A DNA stretch of 64,000 bases from assembly GCA_017461005.1 (NCBI GenBank), contig JAFTZU010000152.1, positions 1 to 64,000 on the forward strand. Direction: 5' to 3'. Shown here piece after piece: positions 57,071-64,000 of this stretch. The notes under the pieces were generated by a model. The model saw only the letters and a list, made by a program, of their open reading frames with translations, was not told where the DNA came from and searched no databases. How positions within the stretch are numbered: the stretch's first letter is position 1; each line of letters begins with the position of its first letter. This DNA comes from Clostridia bacterium (GTDB taxonomy: Bacteria; Bacillota; Clostridia; Oscillospirales; Acutalibacteraceae). The translations under genes were made by a program, and so were the position numbers.

Positions 57071-58813
57071 ATGTCAGATGTTCTGAAGCGCTTACTGTGC
57101 CTCGCCCTGGCACTTGTCGTCGTGTTCTCCTTTGCCGGTTGCCGGAAGAGTCCGGTGCTGGAGCAGACAATCTATACGCAGGACGCAGAAACGGACCCGG
57201 ACAATCAGCAGACTGACAACGATGAAGAACACACGGAAGAGGACACAACCCTTCCTCCGCGGACGACTCAGCAGACGGCGTCCCGTGAGAACAGCCAAAC
57301 GAGAGTCTCGGCAAAACCGAAAACTAATCCGAACAACAGAAACAACAACTCGAACACCAACACTAACAGCCGCTCCAGCAATCAGTCGAACAGCGCCACC
57401 GGAGGGGGCGGGGGAACGCCCAACAGCACCAGCAACACGAACAAAGGTCAGGCCGACGGTCAGGGCGCGAAAGACGATCCGAATGCTAATATCCCCGCTG
57501 TTGATGACAGATCGGACTATGATCCCGACAAGACTCCGTCCAATCTGGCAACAGTCGCCGCACCCGGACAGATTGCTTTGTATGTGGAAATGCTTGGCGG
57601 TCAGAATCGGCTATTGGCTACTTCCCCAAGTTTCAAATACGATTCCTGGGCGCCCGGTATCTTTGAAGACCTGAACTCGGACCGCGTGATGGGTCTATGG
57701 GAAAACGAGGGGACCGATCCCATGTCGGATGCTCAGTTCCGTCAATTACTTCAGGCAAATCCTGAAGGGGTCTTCTATATCTTTGATGCACAGGAGGCAC
57801 CGCTGCAATCCTTTAATGAAAATCAGTTGAGGGAACTCGTCGCAAATAAGATCTATTTGATCCCGCTTCATCCTTTCAATAGAACCGAAAATATCATTGA
57901 GAATGTAAGGATTATTGGCCAGGTCCTTGGCGACCGAACGAAAGATATTTCCGGTGCCAAAAATGCAACCCAGATGGCAGAAGAGTATGTCGACTGGGTC
58001 GAAACCGTCAATCGATTTGATCATCCTTTCAGCGGACCGAACAAACTGAATCTCGATGCTAAAGGGAGTTTTTCCCAGAACCCAGAAGTTATGGACCGTT
58101 ATTCGGATGATGGAATCTATACCGTTCTTATCGAAGGGTGGGACGACGGTGTCAACACGATGAATGGAGAAGGGGCGGCTTACGTGAACGCAGGATGGTC
58201 GCAACGATACAGCCCGGTCTCACATTATCTCAGTTTGGGTGGTATTGCCAATACAGCGGTATTGACCACTGACGTAGGGAACAGATATCTTGCTGTCACG
58301 CCACCAGCCAATCTTCTACTTGCTTCAAGTGTCCACGATTCTAGGCAACAAAGAAATGGTGATATGAAGGGTTGGAGCAACACGATAACCGGTGGATTTG
58401 CCAAAATTGGATCTGATTCCTTCAAGACAGTCATCGCAGCAAATAAGGCGGCAGCCGATAGAATCAACGCCAGTTATAACTCCGGCGGTGCCTGGAGCGT
58501 CGGGCAATTATATGAATATCAGGGTGCCAGCGTTACGAATCCTTATGCAATCAATGTGAACGGCACGTATTATTCGACCAACATCGTCAATGATTATCAT
58601 GTTGTCGTCAATCCGTACGGTGTGGGTTCGTGGACTGAAGGTTCTCCGGAATCTCTGCTGGAAGCCTATTGGGCGGAGGCCTTGGTAGCCAATCAGGCTG
58701 ATCCTGACAGCGCGTTTGACGCTATTCAATCTATTGTTAGGACTTTTTATAATACTTTTTATAGTCATGATTTGACTCCTGATGAACTGCAGTCGATAAA
58801 AGCAGGTATTTAG
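57071..58813 (+). CDS. ABC transporter substrate-binding lipoprotein (BtuF/FecB-like)
   Basis: 580 residues. Lipoprotein signal with lipobox FAGC (Cys24), then a very long low-complexity linker (about 28-160) rich in Asn, Thr, Ser, Gln and Gly, then a Venus-flytrap-like body. The body is BtuF/FhuD-like by position in a FecCD operon; direct motif evidence is weak (APGQIALYVEMLGGQNRLLATSP resembles the family start). It would capture a metal complex, cobamide or siderophore. AAAGAAAGGAG precedes the ATG. Codons are AT-richer than in most of the window. Confidence 0.8.
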   Translation: MSDVLKRLLCLALALVVVFSFAGCRKSPVLEQTIYTQDAETDPDNQQTDNDEEHTEEDTTLPPRTTQQTASRENSQTRVSAKPKTNPNNRNNNSNTNTNSRSSNQSNSATGGGGGTPNSTSNTNKGQADGQGAKDDPNANIPAVDDRSDYDPDKTPSNLATVAAPGQIALYVEMLGGQNRLLATSPSFKYDSWAPGIFEDLNSDRVMGLWENEGTDPMSDAQFRQLLQANPEGVFYIFDAQEAPLQSFNENQLRELVANKIYLIPLHPFNRTENIIENVRIIGQVLGDRTKDISGAKNATQMAEEYVDWVETVNRFDHPFSGPNKLNLDAKGSFSQNPEVMDRYSDDGIYTVLIEGWDDGVNTMNGEGAAYVNAGWSQRYSPVSHYLSLGGIANTAVLTTDVGNRYLAVTPPANLLLASSVHDSRQQRNGDMKGWSNTITGGFAKIGSDSFKTVIAANKAAADRINASYNSGGAWSVGQLYEYQGASVTNPYAINVNGTYYSTNIVNDYHVVVNPYGVGSWTEGSPESLLEAYWAEALVANQADPDSAFDAIQSIVRTFYNTFYSHDLTPDELQSIKAGI

Positions 58814-58847
58814 CATAGAATGTCAAATAATCAAAGGAGGTGCGGGT

Positions 58848-60065
58848 GTGGCAAAGGTCCGCGTGACAGCAAAGCCAAAGGGCAAAAACAACATAGAACT
58901 GCGGCCCTCCGAAAACAGCCAGCTTGGCGACCTCCGACGGGAGCAGGAACGACATCAGAAAGTGCGCAACAGTAATCTGGCAATCCTTGTTGCTGCCATC
59001 GTTCTTCTGGTTCTCTATGCTTTCTCCGTTACGCTCTTCGTGCTCCCCGGACAGTCGTCCGGGACGTTGGCCGGCCTTCTCATGGACATGAGGGAGAAGT
59101 TCACATATTTCCTGAGATTTATCTCCGGCTCAGGTGGTGGGTTCAGTTCCAATATCGTTCGCTACACCATTATTGTGTTATCAGGGGCGGCTCTTGCTTC
59201 TGCCGGGTGTGTTTTTCAAGGAAGTTTCCGAAACATCATCGCTTCCCCCTCTACCATGGGCGTGCAGGCTGGTGCGTCACTCGGAAACACACTTTACACG
59301 TTTTTTTTCTCAGAAGTCGTCGCGGGAACCGTTGTTATACAGTCCGACTATGAAGCGACGAGCAACTATGATGTTTGGACTCTAAACAAACAACAGCTTT
59401 GTGCTGTTGCAGCGGCGCTGATTTCGGTCTGGATCGTTACGGGAATTGCAACATTGCTTGGAAAGGGAACTTTTTCCGGGGGAAATATCCTTTTTTCCGG
59501 TATCATCTTCTCCTCCTTCGTAGGGGCAATCAACACGGTTTTCGAATACTATTTCATGTATTATGATCCAGATAATACCAGGTGGAGAAATCTTCAAGTA
59601 TTCAGCATGGGTTCTTTTGATAAAGTGATGAACTACCATCATCTGGCGATGATGTCGATTGTGCTGGTTCCCTGTCTTTTACTGCTTCTTTTCATTAGCC
59701 CCAAACTAAATGTTATCGTTATGGGCGAGGACGAAGCAGTGACGATGGGTGTCAATGTCCGTCTGTATCGTGCCCTTCTCATCTCGGTTGGTACATTGAT
59801 GGCAGCGGTCGTCTATGCGTTTGTTGGTGCCATCGGATTCGTCGGGTTTATCGTGCCGCAAATTTGTCGAAGATTTACCGGCCCCGATTTTCGAAAGCTT
59901 ATCCCGATGTGCATGATTATGGGTGGTGTCCTGCTGATTCTCGTCTATAATCTGGCCCTTCTCTTCGGATTTAGTTTGTATATGAACATGGTTACCAGCG
60001 TCATTGGCTGCTCCATGATGGTTTATTCTCTCTTGGCAGGGAAAGGGGGCAGGTCCTATGCCTAG
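58848..60065 (+). CDS. FecCD-type ABC transporter permease 1
   Basis: 405 residues with about ten helices. Family signature near residue 120: GCVFQGSFRNIIASPSTMG, then VQAGASLGN; the cytoplasmic coupling segment is GEDEAVTMGVNVRLYR near 295 and GAIGFVGFIVPQICR near 327. A cytoplasmic Lys/Arg-rich N-terminal tail of about 40 residues is unusual. Start is GTG with AAAGGAGG upstream. The stop overlaps the next permease gene by eight bases. Confidence 0.92.
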   Translation: MAKVRVTAKPKGKNNIELRPSENSQLGDLRREQERHQKVRNSNLAILVAAIVLLVLYAFSVTLFVLPGQSSGTLAGLLMDMREKFTYFLRFISGSGGGFSSNIVRYTIIVLSGAALASAGCVFQGSFRNIIASPSTMGVQAGASLGNTLYTFFFSEVVAGTVVIQSDYEATSNYDVWTLNKQQLCAVAAALISVWIVTGIATLLGKGTFSGGNILFSGIIFSSFVGAINTVFEYYFMYYDPDNTRWRNLQVFSMGSFDKVMNYHHLAMMSIVLVPCLLLLLFISPKLNVIVMGEDEAVTMGVNVRLYRALLISVGTLMAAVVYAFVGAIGFVGFIVPQICRRFTGPDFRKLIPMCMIMGGVLLILVYNLALLFGFSLYMNMVTSVIGCSMMVYSLLAGKGGRSYA

Positions 60066-61254
60066 AACCCCTCAGACCGCTATCGAACGACAAGCGAAAG
60101 CGTCCCGCGTTGTCAACGAATCAAAGACTCTGCGCCGCGCAAAGCCCACCCAAGCTTTTTTACACAGCCGAAAGTGGAAGCGAATTCGCAACTTCCTGCT
60201 CTTGATACTTGCGCTGGAACTATTCCTGCTCAGTCTGAACTTCCGCACTAGGAACAATGCTTTTATTCCTACAGAGACGTGGATGAACTTGAAAGCGATG
60301 TTTATCATCCCATTCCGTTCATTGTTCGATAATTCTTTTGATGCGGACGCAGTTCGGGACAGTCTCCCATATTATTCAGAGACCGTTGGCAGATTCAAAC
60401 TGTCTCTCATTGCCTTCCTGTCCGGTGTCATCATCTGTGTCGGCGGAACGATGTTCCAGACAATCTTCAAAAACCCTATTGCGTCGCCTAATATGCTGGG
60501 CGTGGCCACCGGGGTCAGCTTCGGCAATATCTTGTTTATCCTGACCTTTGGGCTTGAAGCAGGCAGTCACCTGACGGCACGTTATCTGTACTGTTATTCT
60601 GCTGCAACAGTTCTGGTCCTTGTCGCATTTCTGGCAGGAAAGATTTCTGGAAAAAGTATGGGAGGGTTCTCTGTGGAGGGGACCATCCTTGCAGGCATGA
60701 TGATTACTCAGTTGGGAAGCGTCGTCATGCAGTATTATCGGATGCAACTCATGGATGATGAGACCGGTCTTCTGGAATTGTATCAGATGCTCACAAGCGG
60801 GGATCTCCTTTATCAGGATACAGCCAGCATGATCATTTTCTTGAGTTTGAGCACCATTTGTCTTTTGCCGATGATATTACTAGGATATCGTTTCAATTCA
60901 GTTGCGTTCGATGATATGGAAATGAAGGCAATGGGCATCAGCAATGGCCGTATGAGAGGGCTTGGACTTATTATTGGAAGTCTAATGGCCACCATTGCCC
61001 TTGTCCACTGTGGCGATGTCGGGTTTCTGTGCATGGTTATTCCGTTCATGTGCCGTGATCGATTGCAGACAGAGTTTGGAGAAGTCTCCTATCTCGCCGG
61101 AATGACTGGAGGGATGATCTCTTTGGCATCGCGCATTATCATTTCTGTGTTAAATGCTCACAATATGATGGCTCCTGCAGGGGTTGTTGTCACGCTGGTT
61201 TTGCTACCACTCTTTATTCTTACCATTGCCCGGAGAGGAAGTGTGTTCAAATGA
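60058..61254 (+). CDS. FecCD-type ABC transporter permease 2
   Basis: 398 residues with about ten helices and the family pattern CVGGTMFQTIFKNPIASPNM near 130 and GVATGVSFGN, plus DMEMKAMGISNGRMRGLG near 285. It pairs with permease 1 to form a heterodimeric channel, rather than the usual homodimer. It also has a long basic N-terminal tail. It overlaps the genes on both sides (8 and 4 bases), so it is translationally coupled. Confidence 0.92.
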   Translation: MPRTPQTAIERQAKASRVVNESKTLRRAKPTQAFLHSRKWKRIRNFLLLILALELFLLSLNFRTRNNAFIPTETWMNLKAMFIIPFRSLFDNSFDADAVRDSLPYYSETVGRFKLSLIAFLSGVIICVGGTMFQTIFKNPIASPNMLGVATGVSFGNILFILTFGLEAGSHLTARYLYCYSAATVLVLVAFLAGKISGKSMGGFSVEGTILAGMMITQLGSVVMQYYRMQLMDDETGLLELYQMLTSGDLLYQDTASMIIFLSLSTICLLPMILLGYRFNSVAFDDMEMKAMGISNGRMRGLGLIIGSLMATIALVHCGDVGFLCMVIPFMCRDRLQTEFGEVSYLAGMTGGMISLASRIIISVLNAHNMMAPAGVVVTLVLLPLFILTIARRGSVFK

Positions 61255-62054
61255 TCTTGGAATTGAATGACCTTTGCTGCGGATACAATGGGAAAGCCAT
61301 CATCAAAGATATCCGTGTTTCCGTCGGGAGCGGCGATGTCTTCTGTATCCTCGGTGAAAACGGTGTCGGTAAATCGACGCTGTTCAAAACGATTTTAAAA
61401 CTGATCCCTCCCATTTCGGGTAAGGTCAACATCGACGGCGCGGACATCTCCGGCTGGAGCGCCAAAAAACTGGCGTCATACTGTGCGTATGTCGCACAGT
61501 CCCATACACCGCCGTTCCCATACTCCGTGCGGGAGGTCATCATGACAGGGCGTATGGGTAAGATCAACGCCTTCGGACGTCCCGGGAAAAAGGATGAGGA
61601 GATCGTCGACGGACTCATTGAAGAAATGGATCTTCGCGACTACGAAAACCGGCCTTACACAGAACTGTCCGGCGGCGAACGGCAACTGGTCATGATCGCC
61701 AGAGCGCTGGCACAGGAACCGCAGTGTCTGGTCCTCGATGAACCGACGGCGAACCTGGACTACGGCAACAAAGTCCTGGTCCTGAACACGCTACAGCGGC
61801 TGGCAAACCGCGGCATGACGATCATCTTCACGACGCATGACCCCGAACAGGCACTGCTGCTGAACGCTAAAACGCTGGTGCTGTTCCGCGGCAGACCGCC
61901 GCTGTTTGGCAACGCCAATTCCGTCATCACGGAAAAGAATCTGAAACGAGCTTACAACGCCAGGATCCGCGTGGTGGAAGTCCTGGATGAAGAAACCTTC
62001 CAGCAGGTCCGGGTCTGCATCCCGATGCTGGGCGGAGAGGAGAACCGAACATGA
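61251..62054 (+). CDS. ABC transporter ATP-binding protein (BtuD/FecE-like)
   Basis: 267 residues with Walker A LGENGVGKSTLFKT near 37, Q loop VAQSHTPPF near 83, signature LSGGERQLVMIARAL near 137, Walker B CLVLDEPTANLD near 158 and switch His TTHDPEQ near 188. It energises the two permeases. GC-rich third positions return here, unlike the permease genes. It overlaps permease 2 and the MoxR gene by four bases each. Confidence 0.95.
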   Translation: MILELNDLCCGYNGKAIIKDIRVSVGSGDVFCILGENGVGKSTLFKTILKLIPPISGKVNIDGADISGWSAKKLASYCAYVAQSHTPPFPYSVREVIMTGRMGKINAFGRPGKKDEEIVDGLIEEMDLRDYENRPYTELSGGERQLVMIARALAQEPQCLVLDEPTANLDYGNKVLVLNTLQRLANRGMTIIFTTHDPEQALLLNAKTLVLFRGRPPLFGNANSVITEKNLKRAYNARIRVVEVLDEETFQQVRVCIPMLGGEENRT

Positions 62055-63037
62055 TAAACGTGACACCAAAAGAACCCCTGAGTCAGCAGAGAGCTGCTCA
62101 GGACCGGAACGCGATCCTGAAGATCGTCGACAACATCGAGACCGTCATCGTCGGTAAACGCGATGTCGTTGAGATCGTTGTCCTCGCGATGATCGCCGAG
62201 GGCCATGTCCTCATCGAAGACGTGCCCGGTACCGGTAAGACCAGTTTGATCTCTGCACTGGCAAAGACTGTCAACTGTGATTTCAAACGTATCCAGTTCA
62301 CTCCGGACGTTATGCCGTCCGACGTTTCCGGTTTCTCCATCTACAACCAGAAGACCGGTGAATTCGAGTTCCGTCACGGTGCTGCCATGAGTAACATCGT
62401 CTTGGCCGATGAGATCAACCGTGCATCCGCCAAGACCCAGTCCGCTATGCTGGAGATCATGGAAGAAAAACAGGTCACCGTCGACTCGAACACCTATAAG
62501 ATGGAACGACCCTTCATGGTCCTTGCCACTCAGAACCCGATCGATCAGCTGGGTACTTACAAGCTTCCCGAAGCACAGATCGACCGTTTCATGATCAAAA
62601 TCTCTGTTGGCTACCCGGCCTATGAAGACGAAGTCCGCATCGTGCTCGGTGTCGAAGAGGCCAAGAAGCACATTTCGTACATCGCCTCCAAGCAGGACGT
62701 CATCCGTCTCATCGACGATGCCGAGAAAGTCACGGTCTCTGATCTGGTGGCGGCATACATCGTCAGCCTGGTTTCGGCGACCCGTAACCACAGTGAAATC
62801 AAACTGGGCTCCAGCCCCCGTGGCTCCATCGCCCTGCAGCGTCTTTCCAGAGCATACGCTCTGTTCTGCGGACGTAACTACGTGACTCCGGACGATGTCA
62901 AACTGATGGCACCCTATGTTCTCGGTCACCGTATCACACTCACCAATGCTGCCAAGAATGAAGGCAAAGATGGCACCGATGTCATCAACGACATTCTCCG
63001 TGATATCACGGTCCCGGTAGGAGCTAATACTCAATGA
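62051..63037 (+). CDS. MoxR-family AAA+ ATPase
   Basis: 328 residues. Walker A EDVPGTGKTSL near residue 57, Walker B IVLADEINRASAKTQSA near 117, sensor-1 ATQNPIDQLGTY near 158, and a helical lid with SSPRGSIALQRLSRAYAL near 257. MoxR proteins act as chaperones assembling metal-containing or surface protein complexes, typically beside DUF58 and transglutaminase-like genes. It starts four bases inside the ABC ATPase gene, which ties it to the transporter operon. Confidence 0.95.
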   Translation: MINVTPKEPLSQQRAAQDRNAILKIVDNIETVIVGKRDVVEIVVLAMIAEGHVLIEDVPGTGKTSLISALAKTVNCDFKRIQFTPDVMPSDVSGFSIYNQKTGEFEFRHGAAMSNIVLADEINRASAKTQSAMLEIMEEKQVTVDSNTYKMERPFMVLATQNPIDQLGTYKLPEAQIDRFMIKISVGYPAYEDEVRIVLGVEEAKKHISYIASKQDVIRLIDDAEKVTVSDLVAAYIVSLVSATRNHSEIKLGSSPRGSIALQRLSRAYALFCGRNYVTPDDVKLMAPYVLGHRITLTNAAKNEGKDGTDVINDILRDITVPVGANTQ

Positions 63038-64000
63038 ACCTTGACTTCCGAAAAATCGGGAAGTGGGTCCTGAACGCAGTCATCTTTTTCGTACTGCTCG
63101 GCATCCTGATCCTTCCCGCTGTTTACACCAACAGCATTTTCGGATATTTTCCCATTCTGGCGACCGTCTTTCTGCATCTGGTCTCGCTGGTCTATCTCAT
63201 CGTGATGCGGCGAAGCATCTCCATCGAATCAGACCATCAGGACGTGGAAGTGGAGAGAGGGGACACCGTACGCGTGGACCTGGGGATCCGCAACAAGTCG
63301 TTCCTGGTCTGTACCAAGGCCAAGGCAGAAATCTATGTGCAGGATTACCTGGGGGAAGATGACTCCCGATCGGAGGCCACCTTCAGCATCGACGCCCGCA
63401 GTGAAGCGGACTTTGGGTTCGATGTCCACATGGAACACTTAGGGCAGTACACTGCCGGTATCCGAAATATGCATATTTACGGGCTTCTCGGCATTGTCAG
63501 GATCCCTGTCCCATTCGACTCGGTCTTCCACGTGCTGGTCCTTCCGCAGATCCACGAGGAAGAGGAGGCACTTTCGGCAGAAAGCCTCACCGACAGCCCG
63601 GATGCTTCCAGCTTCATGGAAAACGATGGCTTCGACTACACCGGAGTCCGTGAGTACGCGATGGGCGACTCCATGAAGAAGATCCACTGGAAGCTGTCTG
63701 CTCACTCGAACGACTACATGACGAAGATCAATGAAGTCGGTCTCAAGAGTGACCTTGCCGTCATTATCGACATGGCGGCGGACAAATACCCGACGGAACA
63801 GCTGCTCAGCATCAACGACGGCATCGTGGAAACGGCCGCATCCCTGCTGATGACATCTGAAAAACGAGACATCGACTGTGTCCTGCTCTATCCGGACAAG
63901 GAAAAGCAGGTCCGGACCCTGTTCCCAAAGACCCAGCAGGATTATGCGGAACTGATCAAACGCATGGTGCCGATCACACCGAACCCGAAGGCAGGGTTCC
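63034..64000 (+). CDS. DUF58 family protein, 3' end missing
   Basis: About 322 residues are present and the frame stays open to the end of the window. Two N-terminal membrane helices (about 12-55), a beta-rich segment, then the DUF58 signature VREYAMGDSMKKIHWKLSAHSN near residue 205, followed by a von Willebrand A-like start (SDLAVIIDMA). DUF58 proteins partner MoxR ATPases. It starts four bases inside the moxR gene (ATGA). Transglutaminase-like genes are often next, beyond the window. Confidence 0.92.
   Translation, partial: MNLDFRKIGKWVLNAVIFFVLLGILILPAVYTNSIFGYFPILATVFLHLVSLVYLIVMRRSISIESDHQDVEVERGDTVRVDLGIRNKSFLVCTKAKAEIYVQDYLGEDDSRSEATFSIDARSEADFGFDVHMEHLGQYTAGIRNMHIYGLLGIVRIPVPFDSVFHVLVLPQIHEEEEALSAESLTDSPDASSFMENDGFDYTGVREYAMGDSMKKIHWKLSAHSNDYMTKINEVGLKSDLAVIIDMAADKYPTEQLLSINDGIVETAASLLMTSEKRDIDCVLLYPDKEKQVRTLFPKTQQDYAELIKRMVPITPNPKAGF

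Noticed and set aside
1..64000. Insertion sequences, prophage genes, CRISPR arrays or rRNA
   Set aside because: No transposase, integrase or phage structural gene, no regularly spaced repeats and no rRNA sequence were recognised.

Overview
The window reads as a chromosomal segment of an anaerobic Bacillota (Firmicutes), most likely a gut-type clostridial or erysipelotrichial lineage. The reasons are strong AGGAGG-type ribosome binding sites, a clostridial 2[4Fe-4S] ferredoxin, NrdR, BioY, a mannitol-type PTS, a ThrH phosphatase, AGCS and NSS symporters, and no respiratory genes. Most coding sequence has GC-rich third positions while intergenic DNA is AT-rich. Two stretches differ: about 36.1-37.5 kb (toxin-antitoxin-like pair) and about 56.5-61.2 kb (structured leader plus metal/cofactor ABC transporter) use AT-richer codons and may have been acquired. 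I see no rRNA, CRISPR array, transposase or phage gene; the only tRNA is tRNA-Ser(GGA).

Layout. 0-3.3 kb: a partial gene, a phosphoesterase, galactokinase and a secreted SGNH hydrolase. 3.4-9.3 kb (minus): a biotin group with an alpha/beta hydrolase, biotin ligase, pyruvate carboxylase and biotin importer BioY. 9.4-15.3 kb (plus): dihydrofolate reductase, YchF, a CDF metal exporter and three tandem secreted SGNH hydrolases paralogous to the one at 2.3 kb. 15.4-19.4 kb: an orphan PTS EIIB-like protein, a flavin-binding oxidase-fold protein, RsmI plus a TrmN6-like methyltransferase, ferredoxin and ThrH.

19.5-27.7 kb (minus): an aromatic amino acid operon, aroF-tyrA-aroB-aroA-aroC-pheA-aroE/aroK, behind a Phe/Tyr-rich leader peptide and attenuator hairpin. 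It supplies every common-pathway step except 3-dehydroquinate dehydratase, plus the Phe and Tyr branch enzymes. 27.6-30.6 kb: a NifX-like His-rich protein, a DUF4003-like protein, a C_GCAxxG_C_C protein and a hydrolase. 30.7-36.1 kb (plus): a Crp/Fnr regulator, oleate hydratase, a lipase and a DUF2804 protein, apparently a lipid-handling group sharing a TTGTTCGAACAA operator.

36.1-37.5 kb: a DUF3990/XRE pair behind a 49-bp inverted-repeat operator and between two near-identical hairpins. 37.5-40.0 kb (minus): an NSS symporter and a lipoprotein. 40.3-46.5 kb (plus): glmS, then a sugar-alcohol operon (SorE-like dehydrogenase, DeoR regulator, MtlA-type EIICBA). 46.6-54.6 kb (minus): peptide and amino acid handling by PqqD-like, OPT transporter, PepD, acyltransferase, AGCS symporter and ThrE exporter. 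54.8-56.5 kb: tRNA-Ser, a monoacylglycerol-lipase-like hydrolase and nrdR. 56.7-64 kb (plus): a structured RNA, a BtuFCD/FecBCD-type ABC transporter, MoxR ATPase and a truncated DUF58 protein in an overlapping chain.

A recurring regulatory theme is a sigma-70-like promoter whose -35 or -10 element sits inside the terminator hairpin of the gene upstream (13.3, 27.6 and 53.2 kb).
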